A stretch of 64,000 nt of DNA from UBA1426 sp052034085 (lineage in GTDB: Bacteria > Bacillota > Clostridia > Peptostreptococcales > Anaerovoracaceae). The DNA is taken from contig JBPOJA010000011.1 of NCBI GenBank assembly GCA_052034085.1, positions 1 through 64,000 on the forward strand, in the 5' to 3' direction. A program made the position numbers and the translations under genes. Every line of letters starts with the position of its first letter. Position 1 is the stretch's first letter. Below, in pieces: positions 40,624 through 48,939 of this stretch. The notes beneath the pieces are model-generated. The model saw only the letters and a program-made list of their open reading frames with translations, made no database searches and had not been told where the DNA came from.

Positions 40624-41812
40624 CAACTATTCTTCTGGTGAAATATCCTGCTTGCATAAAGATAAATGTGGCGGATGCATCTACCAGGGAGTAAGCTATG
40701 AGGAACAGCTGAAACTGAAAGAAAGCAGTGCACTGCAGCACTTTCGGAATAAAAATATTAAAATCGACTGTTATACGGGGATTAAACCAAGCCCTGATAT
40801 ATGGCGATACAGAAATAAGATGGAGTACAGCTTCGGTGATGAGGAAAAGGGGGGTGAAATGACCCTGGGCCTTCACATGAGAGGAAGGTTCTTTTCCGTA
40901 ATAAATACCGATAAATGTCTCATTGTGGATGAGGATTTCAACACTATAAGAACTGCCGTCCTTGAGTTCTGCAAAGAAAAGGGGTACGGACATTACAGGA
41001 AGAAAAATCATGAGGGACTGTTAAGACATCTCATACTGCGAAAGGGTGAAAGAACCGGCGAATTGCTGGTCAACATAGTTACCACAACTCAAGAGAGTTT
41101 CGATACTGAAGATTTTACGGAGATACTGCTGAAACTTGAAGTCTCCGGTAATTTACGGAATAAAATAGTCGGGATTCTGCATACTGAAAACGACAGACCG
41201 GCTGATGCAGTTATACCGGATAGAATAAACCTGCTTTGGGGCCGTGAGTATTACATGGAAGAAATATTGGGACTTAAATTTAAAGTCGGGGCTTTCTCCT
41301 TTTTCCAGACCAATGTCGCGGCAGCGGAAAGGCTTTATGAGGACGCTCTTTTGCTGACGGGAAATACAGAAGACCAGATAATATATGACCTGTATTCCGG
41401 GACAGGCACCATAACCCAGGCACTGGCCGTAAAAGCGGGGCATGTAGTGGGAGTGGAGCTGATAAAAGAGGCTGTTGAGATGGCAAGAGCCAGCGCAGCA
41501 GAAAACGGCCTTGCAAATTGTCGCTTTATTGAAGGAGATGTTTTGCAGGTTCTGGATGAAATCGGGGAGAAACCTGATACTATAATACTTGACCCTCCCA
41601 GGGCCGGGGTTGCCCCCAAAACTATGAAAAAAATACTCAACTTTTGGGTTAAGGAAATAGTGTACATATCGTGCAATCCGGCTACAATGGCAGAAAATCT
41701 GGTAATTGCAGCAGATTACGGATATAAGACAAGCTCTCTTTATCTGTATGATAATTTTCCGTTTACAAAGCATACGGAAGCTCTGGCACTGCTGCGAAGA
41801 AGAACGGATTAA
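40613..41812 (+). CDS. RlmD/TrmA-family RNA (uracil-5-)-methyltransferase
   Basis: 399 residues. The N-terminal cysteines CLHKDKCGGCIYQ suit the 4Fe-4S site of RumA-type enzymes. The SAM domain has DLYSGTGTITQALA. The catalytic cysteine is in YISCNPATMAENL, after LDPPRAGVAP. It uses SAM to make 5-methyluridine in 23S rRNA, or in tRNA in some members. The TRAM domain often found at the N-terminus is absent. The start at 40613 has GGGAG 5 bp before it, inside the metA end. Confidence 0.9.
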   Translation: MTFNNYSSGEISCLHKDKCGGCIYQGVSYEEQLKLKESSALQHFRNKNIKIDCYTGIKPSPDIWRYRNKMEYSFGDEEKGGEMTLGLHMRGRFFSVINTDKCLIVDEDFNTIRTAVLEFCKEKGYGHYRKKNHEGLLRHLILRKGERTGELLVNIVTTTQESFDTEDFTEILLKLEVSGNLRNKIVGILHTENDRPADAVIPDRINLLWGREYYMEEILGLKFKVGAFSFFQTNVAAAERLYEDALLLTGNTEDQIIYDLYSGTGTITQALAVKAGHVVGVELIKEAVEMARASAAENGLANCRFIEGDVLQVLDEIGEKPDTIILDPPRAGVAPKTMKKILNFWVKEIVYISCNPATMAENLVIAADYGYKTSSLYLYDNFPFTKHTEALALLRRRTD

Positions 41813-41862
41813 TAACGGGACATATCTATAATATTAAGCATATTCAGAAAGAAGGGAACATA

Positions 41863-42822
41863 ATGTCAGAAATATTAAAAGACATCTCAGGCGCCATAGG
41901 TGAAACCAGAATGGTTGATCTTTCAAGAATTACCGCACATTATGGCATCGAAGGCAAGATTTTCGCAAAGCTGGAATACCTGAACCCGGGCTTCAGTAAA
42001 AAAGATCGGATTGCTCTTCAGATGATAGAAGAAGCCGAAGAAGCGGGCCTGCTCAGAAAAGGACAGCATGTAATCGAGCTTACAAGCGGAAATACAGGTA
42101 CGGGGCTGGCAATTGTGTGCGCTGTTAAGGGCTATCATTTTGTTGCATGCATGTCAAAAGGCAACTCGCCGGAAAGAGCAAGAATGATGAAAGCTTTGGG
42201 CGCAGAGGTTGTTTTGGTGGATCAGAACCCGGATTCCGTAAAAGGGAAAGTATCCGGGGCGGATTTGGCGCTTGTTGAAGAAACCGCAAAGAGGATTACC
42301 GAAGAGCGGGGAGCATTCCGGGCGGATCAGTTCAACCTCATATCTGCTGTAAATGCTCACAAACTGCATACCGCAGAAGAAATGTGGCGGCAGACCGATG
42401 GGAAAATCGATGCATTTGTCGAATTTGTGGGCAGCGGAGGCACTTTCCAGGGTTGTGCCCTGGGCTTGCGTGAACACAATAAAAATATTAAAAACTATCT
42501 GGTTGAACCAACCAACGCAGCTTTTTATTCAGGCGATACAATAATTGACGGTTCGCATAAAATCCAGGGTGGCGGATACAGCATGGATTTGCCACTCTTG
42601 GATAGAAATTTAATTGACGGAATTATAAAAATAACTGACGAGGAGGCAACGGAGACAACCAGGGATCTGGCAAGGATAGAAGGCATTTTTGCCGGCTTTT
42701 CCTCAGGAGCCAATATCTGTGCCGCTAAAAAATTGTTGCAGACTTCAGAAAAAGGCAAAAATATCGTGCTTCTGATTAACGACTGCGGATTAAAATATCT
42801 TAGCACGGATTTGTATGAGTAA
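41863..42822 (+). CDS. Cysteine-synthase-family PLP enzyme
   Basis: 319 residues, fold type II. The PLP lysine is in LNPGFSKKDRIAL, where most CysK have NPGGSVKDR. The substrate loop is LTSGNTGTGLAIV, and the glycine-rich phosphate loop is VGSGGTFQG. The family makes cysteine from O-acetylserine and sulfide. The altered active-site flanks (FSKKDR) and HKIQGGGYSM leave room for a related activity such as cystathionine or other beta-replacement. AAGGGA precedes the ATG. A CsaA-like gene follows 23 bp later. Confidence 0.85.
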   Translation: MSEILKDISGAIGETRMVDLSRITAHYGIEGKIFAKLEYLNPGFSKKDRIALQMIEEAEEAGLLRKGQHVIELTSGNTGTGLAIVCAVKGYHFVACMSKGNSPERARMMKALGAEVVLVDQNPDSVKGKVSGADLALVEETAKRITEERGAFRADQFNLISAVNAHKLHTAEEMWRQTDGKIDAFVEFVGSGGTFQGCALGLREHNKNIKNYLVEPTNAAFYSGDTIIDGSHKIQGGGYSMDLPLLDRNLIDGIIKITDEEATETTRDLARIEGIFAGFSSGANICAAKKLLQTSEKGKNIVLLINDCGLKYLSTDLYE

Positions 42823-42845
42823 AAGCAGCAGGGAGAAAAAGGCTT

Positions 42846-43190
42846 ATGGATATTAAAGAAAGTATTACAATAAATGATTTAGATAAAATTGACATACGGG
42901 TGGGTACGATTCTGTCTGTTGAAGATGTGAAAAAATCTGATAAACTGCTCAGGCTCAAAGTTGATTTCGGGCAATTTCAAAGGAATATCCTGGTGGGTAT
43001 GAAGGGGGAAAGAGAAAACCCAAAAGAAATAGAAGGTGAGCAGGCACTGTTTGTGGTTAATCTGGAACCCAGGAAAATGGCCGGAGAAATATCAGAGGGT
43101 ATGCTTTTTGACATTGGTTATGCAGACGGAATTACACCGGTTCTTGCGAAACCCGAAAAAGTCGTGCCAAATGGAACCAGAGTGGGATAA
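42846..43190 (+). CDS. CsaA-like tRNA-binding domain protein
   Basis: 114 residues. It is a single OB-fold tRNA-binding domain of the CsaA/MetRS-beta type: DKIDIRVGTILSVEDVKKSDKLLRLKVD with ILVGMKGE and GMLFDIGYADG. CsaA acts as a chaperone-like factor in Bacillus, and the domain in MetRS binds tRNA. The length fits stand-alone CsaA. GGGAGAAAAAGGCTT precedes the ATG. Confidence 0.87.
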   Translation: MDIKESITINDLDKIDIRVGTILSVEDVKKSDKLLRLKVDFGQFQRNILVGMKGERENPKEIEGEQALFVVNLEPRKMAGEISEGMLFDIGYADGITPVLAKPEKVVPNGTRVG

Positions 43191-43231
43191 GATATTATTT
43201 GAAAGGTAATGCAGATAAAAAGGAGGAAAAA

Positions 43232-43540
43232 ATGAATAAAAGCTACAGTTTTAGTTTGACCGATCAGGAAATATTTGAAAACATTTTTACCGATGAAAAA
43301 CTTTTGATGAATCACGTGGTAATCCCACCCGGAAAAGTATTTCCAAAGCATCCGACCGATGCCGTTGTTTATGTTCTGATTGTGAGAGGAGAGTTAAGTG
43401 TAACCACGGAAGATGATCCGCAGGAAACTTATAAAGCGGGTTCTCTGGTCAATATACAGAAAAATGTAAGCACTGAGCTGGGAAACAAAACAAATGAAAT
43501 ATTGGAATTGTTTGTCGTAAAATATGACTATGAATGTTAG
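43232..43540 (+). CDS. Cupin-domain protein
   Basis: 102 residues from the ATG at 43232 (AAAGGAGG just upstream); an in-frame TTG at 43199 is unlikely. A single small beta-barrel with PPGKVFPKHPTDAVVYVLIVRGEL, the cupin motif 1 region, and GSLVNIQKNVSTEL, the motif 2 region. Only one His of the usual metal set is obvious, so metal binding is uncertain. Such small cupins often bind sugars, amino acids or act as sensors. The function is not known here. It is followed by a lipoprotein gene after 11 bp. Confidence 0.75.
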   Translation: MNKSYSFSLTDQEIFENIFTDEKLLMNHVVIPPGKVFPKHPTDAVVYVLIVRGELSVTTEDDPQETYKAGSLVNIQKNVSTELGNKTNEILELFVVKYDYEC

Positions 43541-43551
43541 GGAGTGATCCT

Positions 43552-45165
43552 ATGAAAAAAAGATTGCTGATTATCGGCCTTGTAATATCTGTGTTCATGC
43601 TGATTTCATGCTCAGGCGGAAGCACTGAAGAAGATGAGTTCAAAGAACCTGAGGCAGAGTCATTTTTAGCTCATGTTACTTATGATGCCGGCAGTGAACC
43701 GGAAAGCCGGCGGTTATGGATTGAGTCCGTAGAAATCGTGCTGGAAAATGACATGGAATCAATTGTAAAACACGGACTTTTACAGAGAGATTTTCAAAAT
43801 GGTTTTGCCTGGGTGCCCACCGGCGTAATAAAAGGGTATTACACGTTTGATGACAAAACAAGCATGGACCTGGGGGAATTCAGCGATTTAACACAGAGCT
43901 CTGTTGTGGCTGATGTTACCGTCAAAGGTGATTATTTGGGAAAAATCTCCGAGATTGATTTTGCTGAGATTAAAAGACAGCTTTATCCCATGGTTGATGA
44001 CGGCAGTGAAGTGGCAAACAATGGCGGACATTATTTAAAATACGGAGAAGACTTATATTACAGGGAGTACACTCACGGTTCATTTGAAGACATTGCCATC
44101 TTGAATGACTTCCCTTACGATCCCTACGGCATCTCCAGAATAGTTAAAATATCATCTGAAGGAAAAAAAGAAGTGGTCTGGGAAGGCCATGCTTATGGGG
44201 AATTTTTTATCTATGAAAATATGGATGGGGAAATGCTTCTGGTTCAGAATCAGTTTGCAGGCACTGAAGATGAAACGGCACATATAAGCCGGTATACACA
44301 GGCTTTTGTTGCGGACCTTGAAGGACGAACGATTTTTGAATATGAGGGGGGAACAGTTTATAAAATTGACCAGTTGAGACGGCTGGCTGTTATAGAAGGC
44401 TACAGAAACAATATTGAAGTTATGGATCTTGAAACAGGAGCTGTAAGAACGCTTACTGACGAGTATTGCAGCCCTCTGGTTTACGACTATGAGGATGGTA
44501 TGCTGTACTATGAAAACTATGAGGCCCTTGCAATGCAGGGAGAAAATACCTATGTTATTTCCAGAATTAATATAAACGGTGGTCAAAATATTGATTTGGC
44601 TGTGCTTGATGCCGAATTCATGAAAACTGCCATGAATAATGACTACCCGATGGATTATTATGTTTTCATCAACTCCCGGGTGTCGGGAGACTTCCTTTAC
44701 ACCTATTTTGCAGGATATGAGGGCAATGGCAGTTTCCTGGGCGCATATGTGCTTCTTAAAATCGATAAACAGGGAAATACCATTGATATTGTTGAAGAGC
44801 CCACAGACAGGGACTGGTTCGGAATGGAAAAGGTATTCAATCTGAGGGTGGACTCTCCCTTCGTCTTTGAATCCTATGACTATTATTATTACGACAATGA
44901 AAACATATTGGATGCCAAAACGGTTCTTGAGGCAGGAGATTTGAATTCACTGGGATACGCCAGAAGCGAATATTATGGGGATGACGGTTCCGTCAGCATA
45001 GCAAATATTGAATATGTTGATGGAGTGCTGTTCTTTACCGTAGTAGAAGGGATAAGGGCGGAAGAAGAGGATATAGGCTGGCGTGAGGCATATCGTCTTA
45101 AAGGAGGCAGAACCTACAAAAAAGATATGGCTGGTGGTGAAATAGAGCTTCTTTATGAATACTGA
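43552..45165 (+). CDS. Lipoprotein of unknown function
   Basis: 537 residues from the ATG at 43552 (GGGAG 8 bp upstream; an in-frame codon at 43534 is less likely). The signal peptide KKRLLIIGLVISVFMLISC has Cys20 in a lipobox, so it is tethered outside the membrane. The body is rich in beta strands with Tyr and acidic residues. The repeated turn-like pieces, such as GGHYLKYGEDLYY and ALAMQGENTYVISRI, suggest a propeller-like or sensor fold, but I do not recognise the family. It overlaps the DMT transporter gene by 11 bp, so the two may work together. Confidence 0.75.
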   Translation: MKKRLLIIGLVISVFMLISCSGGSTEEDEFKEPEAESFLAHVTYDAGSEPESRRLWIESVEIVLENDMESIVKHGLLQRDFQNGFAWVPTGVIKGYYTFDDKTSMDLGEFSDLTQSSVVADVTVKGDYLGKISEIDFAEIKRQLYPMVDDGSEVANNGGHYLKYGEDLYYREYTHGSFEDIAILNDFPYDPYGISRIVKISSEGKKEVVWEGHAYGEFFIYENMDGEMLLVQNQFAGTEDETAHISRYTQAFVADLEGRTIFEYEGGTVYKIDQLRRLAVIEGYRNNIEVMDLETGAVRTLTDEYCSPLVYDYEDGMLYYENYEALAMQGENTYVISRININGGQNIDLAVLDAEFMKTAMNNDYPMDYYVFINSRVSGDFLYTYFAGYEGNGSFLGAYVLLKIDKQGNTIDIVEEPTDRDWFGMEKVFNLRVDSPFVFESYDYYYYDNENILDAKTVLEAGDLNSLGYARSEYYGDDGSVSIANIEYVDGVLFFTVVEGIRAEEEDIGWREAYRLKGGRTYKKDMAGGEIELLYEY

Positions 45166-46042
45166 AAAAAATAAAATGTATTTACTGATGACCTTTCTTG
45201 TATTCTCCTGGGGGCTTGAATACTCCTTTGCAAAGCATGCTCTGGAGGCATTTGAGCCCCTGACTTTGCTGTTTTTTAAATATATAATTGGCGTAATCCT
45301 GCTCATGGCACTAAAGCTGAAGATAGAAGGAAAGGGCTTCATAAAAAAAGAGGACATACCCATATATGCAATCTGTGCTCTCTGTGGTGATCTGGGGTAT
45401 TTTTATTGCGAGTATAAAGCCATGTCATTTTTGCCCGTTTCCATAATTACAATTATTTTAGCCTTTGTGCCTCTTCTATCCATACTTGTCGACAGAGTTC
45501 TGTACGGGCGCAAGACCAGCGTTAAGATGCTTACCGGCATCATTGTAAGTATAATCGGCATCGGAATGATAATCGGAGTGGATGTCAGCTATTTTGCAGG
45601 AGGCCGGCTCATCGGCTATATTTTAGCATTTGGGGCTGTTGTATTCTGGAATGTATATAATTTCGTCACGGCATCTTTGCACCACAAATATGACACTATT
45701 ACTCTGACTTTAAATCAGATAATATGTGCGCTGCTTATGGTATGGCCTTTTGCCCTTGCGCAGCCGCCTGACTGGTCGCTTGTGACTCCTTCTGTGGTGG
45801 TGGGAGTATTGTATCTTGCAATAGTAAGTACGGCTATATGTTTTGCAATAATGGTCAGGGCCTTAAGTGTGCTGGGGCCTACGGTGGCAGCAATTTTCTC
45901 AAATTTTCTTCCCGTGACATCCACTTTTTTCGGCTGGCTTATTCTCAAGGAAACTATAATGCCCATTCAGATGCTGGGAGGAATAATTGTAGTGGCCGCC
46001 GGTTATTTCGTAATTAAAGAAAAAGGCAGACAGCAAGTATAA
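45155..46042 (+). CDS. DMT-family (EamA) transporter
   Basis: 295 residues with ten predicted helices in two EamA repeats. FLVFSWGLEYSFAKHALEAF opens repeat 1, and the second repeat begins LAFGAVVFWNVYNFVTASLHH. The end is LGGIIVVAAGYFVIKEK, a typical closing segment. Members export amino acids, nucleosides or other metabolites; the substrate is unknown. It starts inside the lipoprotein gene. A second ATG at 45176 is also a plausible start. Confidence 0.85.
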   Translation: MNTEKNKMYLLMTFLVFSWGLEYSFAKHALEAFEPLTLLFFKYIIGVILLMALKLKIEGKGFIKKEDIPIYAICALCGDLGYFYCEYKAMSFLPVSIITIILAFVPLLSILVDRVLYGRKTSVKMLTGIIVSIIGIGMIIGVDVSYFAGGRLIGYILAFGAVVFWNVYNFVTASLHHKYDTITLTLNQIICALLMVWPFALAQPPDWSLVTPSVVVGVLYLAIVSTAICFAIMVRALSVLGPTVAAIFSNFLPVTSTFFGWLILKETIMPIQMLGGIIVVAAGYFVIKEKGRQQV

Positions 46043-46140
46043 CCCATAGTAAAGCAACTATATGTGTGGAGATTTGCAAGATTTCAGAATAGACTGAATT
46101 CAGATAATTATCCACATTTTTTGCTGTGAAAGGAGTTATT

Positions 46141-47253
46141 ATGAATACTGATTCAAAACTGATAAAATCCCCGCTTCATGATTGGCATATAGCCCATGGT
46201 GCCACAATAATGTGGGATGACAATTATCCCTGGACTTATGCCCAGGGGCCTGATTATATGAAAGAATATGAAGCTGTCAGAAATGGTGCAGGCCTTTTGG
46301 ATCTTTTCTCGCTGTTTGTATATGATGTGAAAGGCAAAGATGCCGGCCCTTTTATCCAGAGAACCTTTACCAATCTGGTTGAAGATATGGATGTTGGACA
46401 GGTCAGGTATGGAGCATTCGTAAATGAAAAAGGCATTTTGATGGACGAAGGCAGTGTGTATAAATTCAGCGAAAATCATTTCAAGGTTATCGCAAACGGC
46501 CCCAACATTGAATGGCAGATGAGAGAATATGCTAAGGATTTGGATGCTGAAATCAGAAATATCAACCTGGAGAGAACAACAATTGGTGTTCAGGGACCAA
46601 AGGCCCTGGAGATTCTTCAGCCGCTGGTTAATAAGGACTTGTCCGATCTGAATTTCTTCCGTTTTCTGCATGAGGATATTACAATAGCAGGCTGTAAAGG
46701 CTGGATTGCCAGGATGGGCTATTCAGGTGAATTGGGTTATGAAGTTACAGTTGCCCCGGAAGACAATGTGAAGGTATGGGAAGCGCTCATAAAGAACGGC
46801 GGTGTTCCTTTCGGAGTTTATGCAATAGAAATTCTGAGGGTTGAAGCCGGTCTCCTGCTGATTTATGAAGATTACCGGCTTAATGACATATCTCCTTATG
46901 ACCTTTCAATGGACAGATTTATAAAATTTCACCCTGATTGTGTGGGAACCCAGGCCCTCAAGGAGTATCAGAAAAAGACACCCATCCGATTCATTACACT
47001 GAAAATCGAGGGGGATCAGTTGCCAGATTTCCATACAGGCATTTATGTTAATAAAGAACCTGTTGGCTTGGTTAAGTCTCCTGTTCTTTCCCCTTTATTG
47101 GGGGTAATAGCTCTTTCTACCATAGAAACGCCATATGCCGAACCCGGAACCAGGGTAGAGGTTACCATTGACGGAAAATTTGTCTCTGCAGAAGTGGGCC
47201 CCTTGAGCATTTTCGACCCGGAAAAGAAAAGGCTCAGGGGAGTATACGAGTAA
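46141..47253 (+). CDS. GcvT-like folate-dependent aminomethyltransferase family protein
   Basis: 370 residues from the ATG at 46141 (AAAGGAG 8 bp upstream). The fold is recognised from YEAVRNGAGLLDLFSLFVYD near the N-terminus, VRYGAFVNEKGILMDEG, GYSGELGYEV, and FGVYAIEILRVEAG. GcvT passes a one-carbon unit to tetrahydrofolate; relatives demethylate sulfonium or methylamine compounds. No glycine cleavage P or H genes are near, so this is likely one of the stand-alone demethylase-like members. The substrate is unknown. A strong terminator follows. Confidence 0.82.
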   Translation: MNTDSKLIKSPLHDWHIAHGATIMWDDNYPWTYAQGPDYMKEYEAVRNGAGLLDLFSLFVYDVKGKDAGPFIQRTFTNLVEDMDVGQVRYGAFVNEKGILMDEGSVYKFSENHFKVIANGPNIEWQMREYAKDLDAEIRNINLERTTIGVQGPKALEILQPLVNKDLSDLNFFRFLHEDITIAGCKGWIARMGYSGELGYEVTVAPEDNVKVWEALIKNGGVPFGVYAIEILRVEAGLLLIYEDYRLNDISPYDLSMDRFIKFHPDCVGTQALKEYQKKTPIRFITLKIEGDQLPDFHTGIYVNKEPVGLVKSPVLSPLLGVIALSTIETPYAEPGTRVEVTIDGKFVSAEVGPLSIFDPEKKRLRGVYE

Positions 47254-47271
47254 GTGCCATTCTGATAATAG

Positions 47272-47313
47272 AAAAAGACCAGGCTGTCCTTGACAGACCG
47301 CCTGGCCTTTTTT
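47272..47313. terminator. Bidirectional terminator between GcvT-like and symporter genes
   Basis: CCAGGC pairs with GCCTGG, with nested TGTC/GACA inside. There is an A tract before and TTTTTT after, so it works for both convergent genes. Confidence 0.88.
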
Positions 47314-47334
47314 GTTTGGTTAAGATCAAATGAT

Positions 47335-48753
47335 TTAAAATAGCTTCTTCAAATCGTCATCCAGTTCAACAGTTTCTCCGACCCGCCTTCTCTCAAGGAG
47401 GGCGACCAATTTCTCAAATCTTCTTTTATTAATTGGATAGAGTACAAGGAAGATGGTGCCCAGGGCCATAAGGAGGCCGGGAACAAAAGTATTTACAGTT
47501 ACAATACCCCGGAGAGCTCTTTCTGTTTGCTCCACTGCGGTTCCGTCATAACCGAAGATAGTGAGCAGGCCGCCTGCAATATACATACCTAAAGCAGATC
47601 CAAACTTCTGCATGAAGGAGGAGAAGCCTGTTATAGCACCTTCGCGGCGCTTGTCGTTAACCCATTCGTCAATTTCCGTGCAGTCGTACATGAGGGAATA
47701 ACCAACTGTCCAGTAGCAGACATTGCCCAGATTATAGGTGATTGTAAAGATAATCAGGTCTGTAAATGAATGGATTCCCACCAGGAAGAAGTAGAAACAG
47801 CCGGCTATGGCCAGGACTGTTAACCATAACATGGCAGGCTTTTTCCCTATGATAACCGCTATCAGATTGACTAAGGGTACAAAGGAAAGAGTTAAAGCCG
47901 AATATATAGTCCAGTAAAATGCTTGCTTGGCCGGGCTTAAGCTTAAATTGTTGTCCATGATGAACACAAATGCCGCCAAGGCTATTGAAAATGCGATATT
48001 GTACACCAGATTCATCAGAAGGAACATCCTGATGGTTTTCAGTTTGAACAATTCTTTGTAGTTGGTAATCAGTTTGGCATCTTCTTCAAAATGGAAATTT
48101 GTTGTGTCCACAAGTTCATGGCCTTTGGTTCCCCACCAGGCCCAGAAACCACCGATAATGCTTATAACACCCATGACGATGGCTGAAATGAACCAGGAAT
48201 GCTGCTCAGTCTGGCCGGCTGCCTCCATCCTGTCCAAAATAGCCATGGGTCCTGCACTGACTGCCCACATGGCAACATACATTACTATGCCGGAAACACC
48301 TCTGAGATTTGTCCTCTCGTTGAAGTCGTCAGTAAGTTCGGCCCCCAGAGCATAATAGGGGATTACAAATACTGTGTAGGCTGACCAGAGGAAGCATCCC
48401 ATGAATGTGTAATACAAGAGGGAAGCGATGGGTCCAAAATCCACGGCAGTAAAAAGGAGAACCATGGAAAGTCCCAATGGCACCGTGGCCACCAGCATAA
48501 AGGGGCGACGACGTCCTCCGGGAGATTTCCAGTTGTCAGACATATAACCCACTATGGGGTCAGTGATTGCATCCCAAAGCACAGTAATCAAAGAGATAAT
48601 ACCACCGTAAATGGGTGGAAGTCCCACTACGTCTGTTATGAAGTACAAGAAATAGACGTAGAAAATATTGTAGGCTATGGAGTCTGGCAATGCCCCCATA
48701 GCGAAGGCTGTCATGACTTTTAAGCCGACTTTTTTTGGATTCTTTTCACTCAT
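47335..48753 (-). CDS. GPH-family glycoside/cation symporter (MFS)
   Basis: 472 residues, 12 predicted helices. The family marks are YNIFYVYFLYFITDVVGLPP, DAITDPIVGYMSDNWKSPGGRRRPFM with the conserved Asp residues of MelB-type symporters, and CTEIDEWVNDKRREGAITG. Such proteins carry glycosides, pentosides or glucuronides with Na+ or H+. It is divergent from a large AraC regulator, which probably senses the same carbohydrate. No hydrolase lies beside it. Confidence 0.88.
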   Translation of the reverse strand: MSEKNPKKVGLKVMTAFAMGALPDSIAYNIFYVYFLYFITDVVGLPPIYGGIISLITVLWDAITDPIVGYMSDNWKSPGGRRRPFMLVATVPLGLSMVLLFTAVDFGPIASLLYYTFMGCFLWSAYTVFVIPYYALGAELTDDFNERTNLRGVSGIVMYVAMWAVSAGPMAILDRMEAAGQTEQHSWFISAIVMGVISIIGGFWAWWGTKGHELVDTTNFHFEEDAKLITNYKELFKLKTIRMFLLMNLVYNIAFSIALAAFVFIMDNNLSLSPAKQAFYWTIYSALTLSFVPLVNLIAVIIGKKPAMLWLTVLAIAGCFYFFLVGIHSFTDLIIFTITYNLGNVCYWTVGYSLMYDCTEIDEWVNDKRREGAITGFSSFMQKFGSALGMYIAGGLLTIFGYDGTAVEQTERALRGIVTVNTFVPGLLMALGTIFLVLYPINKRRFEKLVALLERRRVGETVELDDDLKKLF

Positions 48754-48799
48754 AAATTCACCCTGCTTTCTTTAATAATGAGAAAATTCCGATATTTTA

Positions 48800-48827
48800 A
48801 GTCTATGAATGGCCGTGTAAAAGTCAA
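48800..48827 (-). promoter_or_regulatory. Symporter promoter
   Basis: On the minus strand: TTGACT (48827-48822), 16-bp spacer, TAGACT (48805-48800). The -10 is a weak match, so activation by the AraC neighbour is plausible. Confidence 0.45.
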
Positions 48828-48894
48828 TAAAAAAACAGGGCTTTTCAGGCTGTCGGCAAGTATGTACCATATAATAGCAACTAAGGTCTTATTA

Positions 48895-48923
48895 TTGACT
48901 GGAATAATTTAGCAATCTATAAT
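48895..48923 (+). promoter_or_regulatory. Promoter of the AraC regulator gene
   Basis: TTGACT (48895-48900), 17-bp spacer, TATAAT (48918-48923). Close to consensus. The start codon is 17 bp downstream of the -10. Confidence 0.75.
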
Positions 48924-48939
48924 TAGAGCGGAGGTCGCA

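Noticed and set aside
41153..41773. Antisense open frame of 206 codons
   Set aside because: It lies fully inside the RNA methyltransferase gene, whose motifs are clear.
46060..46120. Short inverted repeat TGTGGA/TCCACA upstream of the GcvT-like gene
   Set aside because: Arms are only six bases and far apart; no promoter or riboswitch pattern could be recognised.
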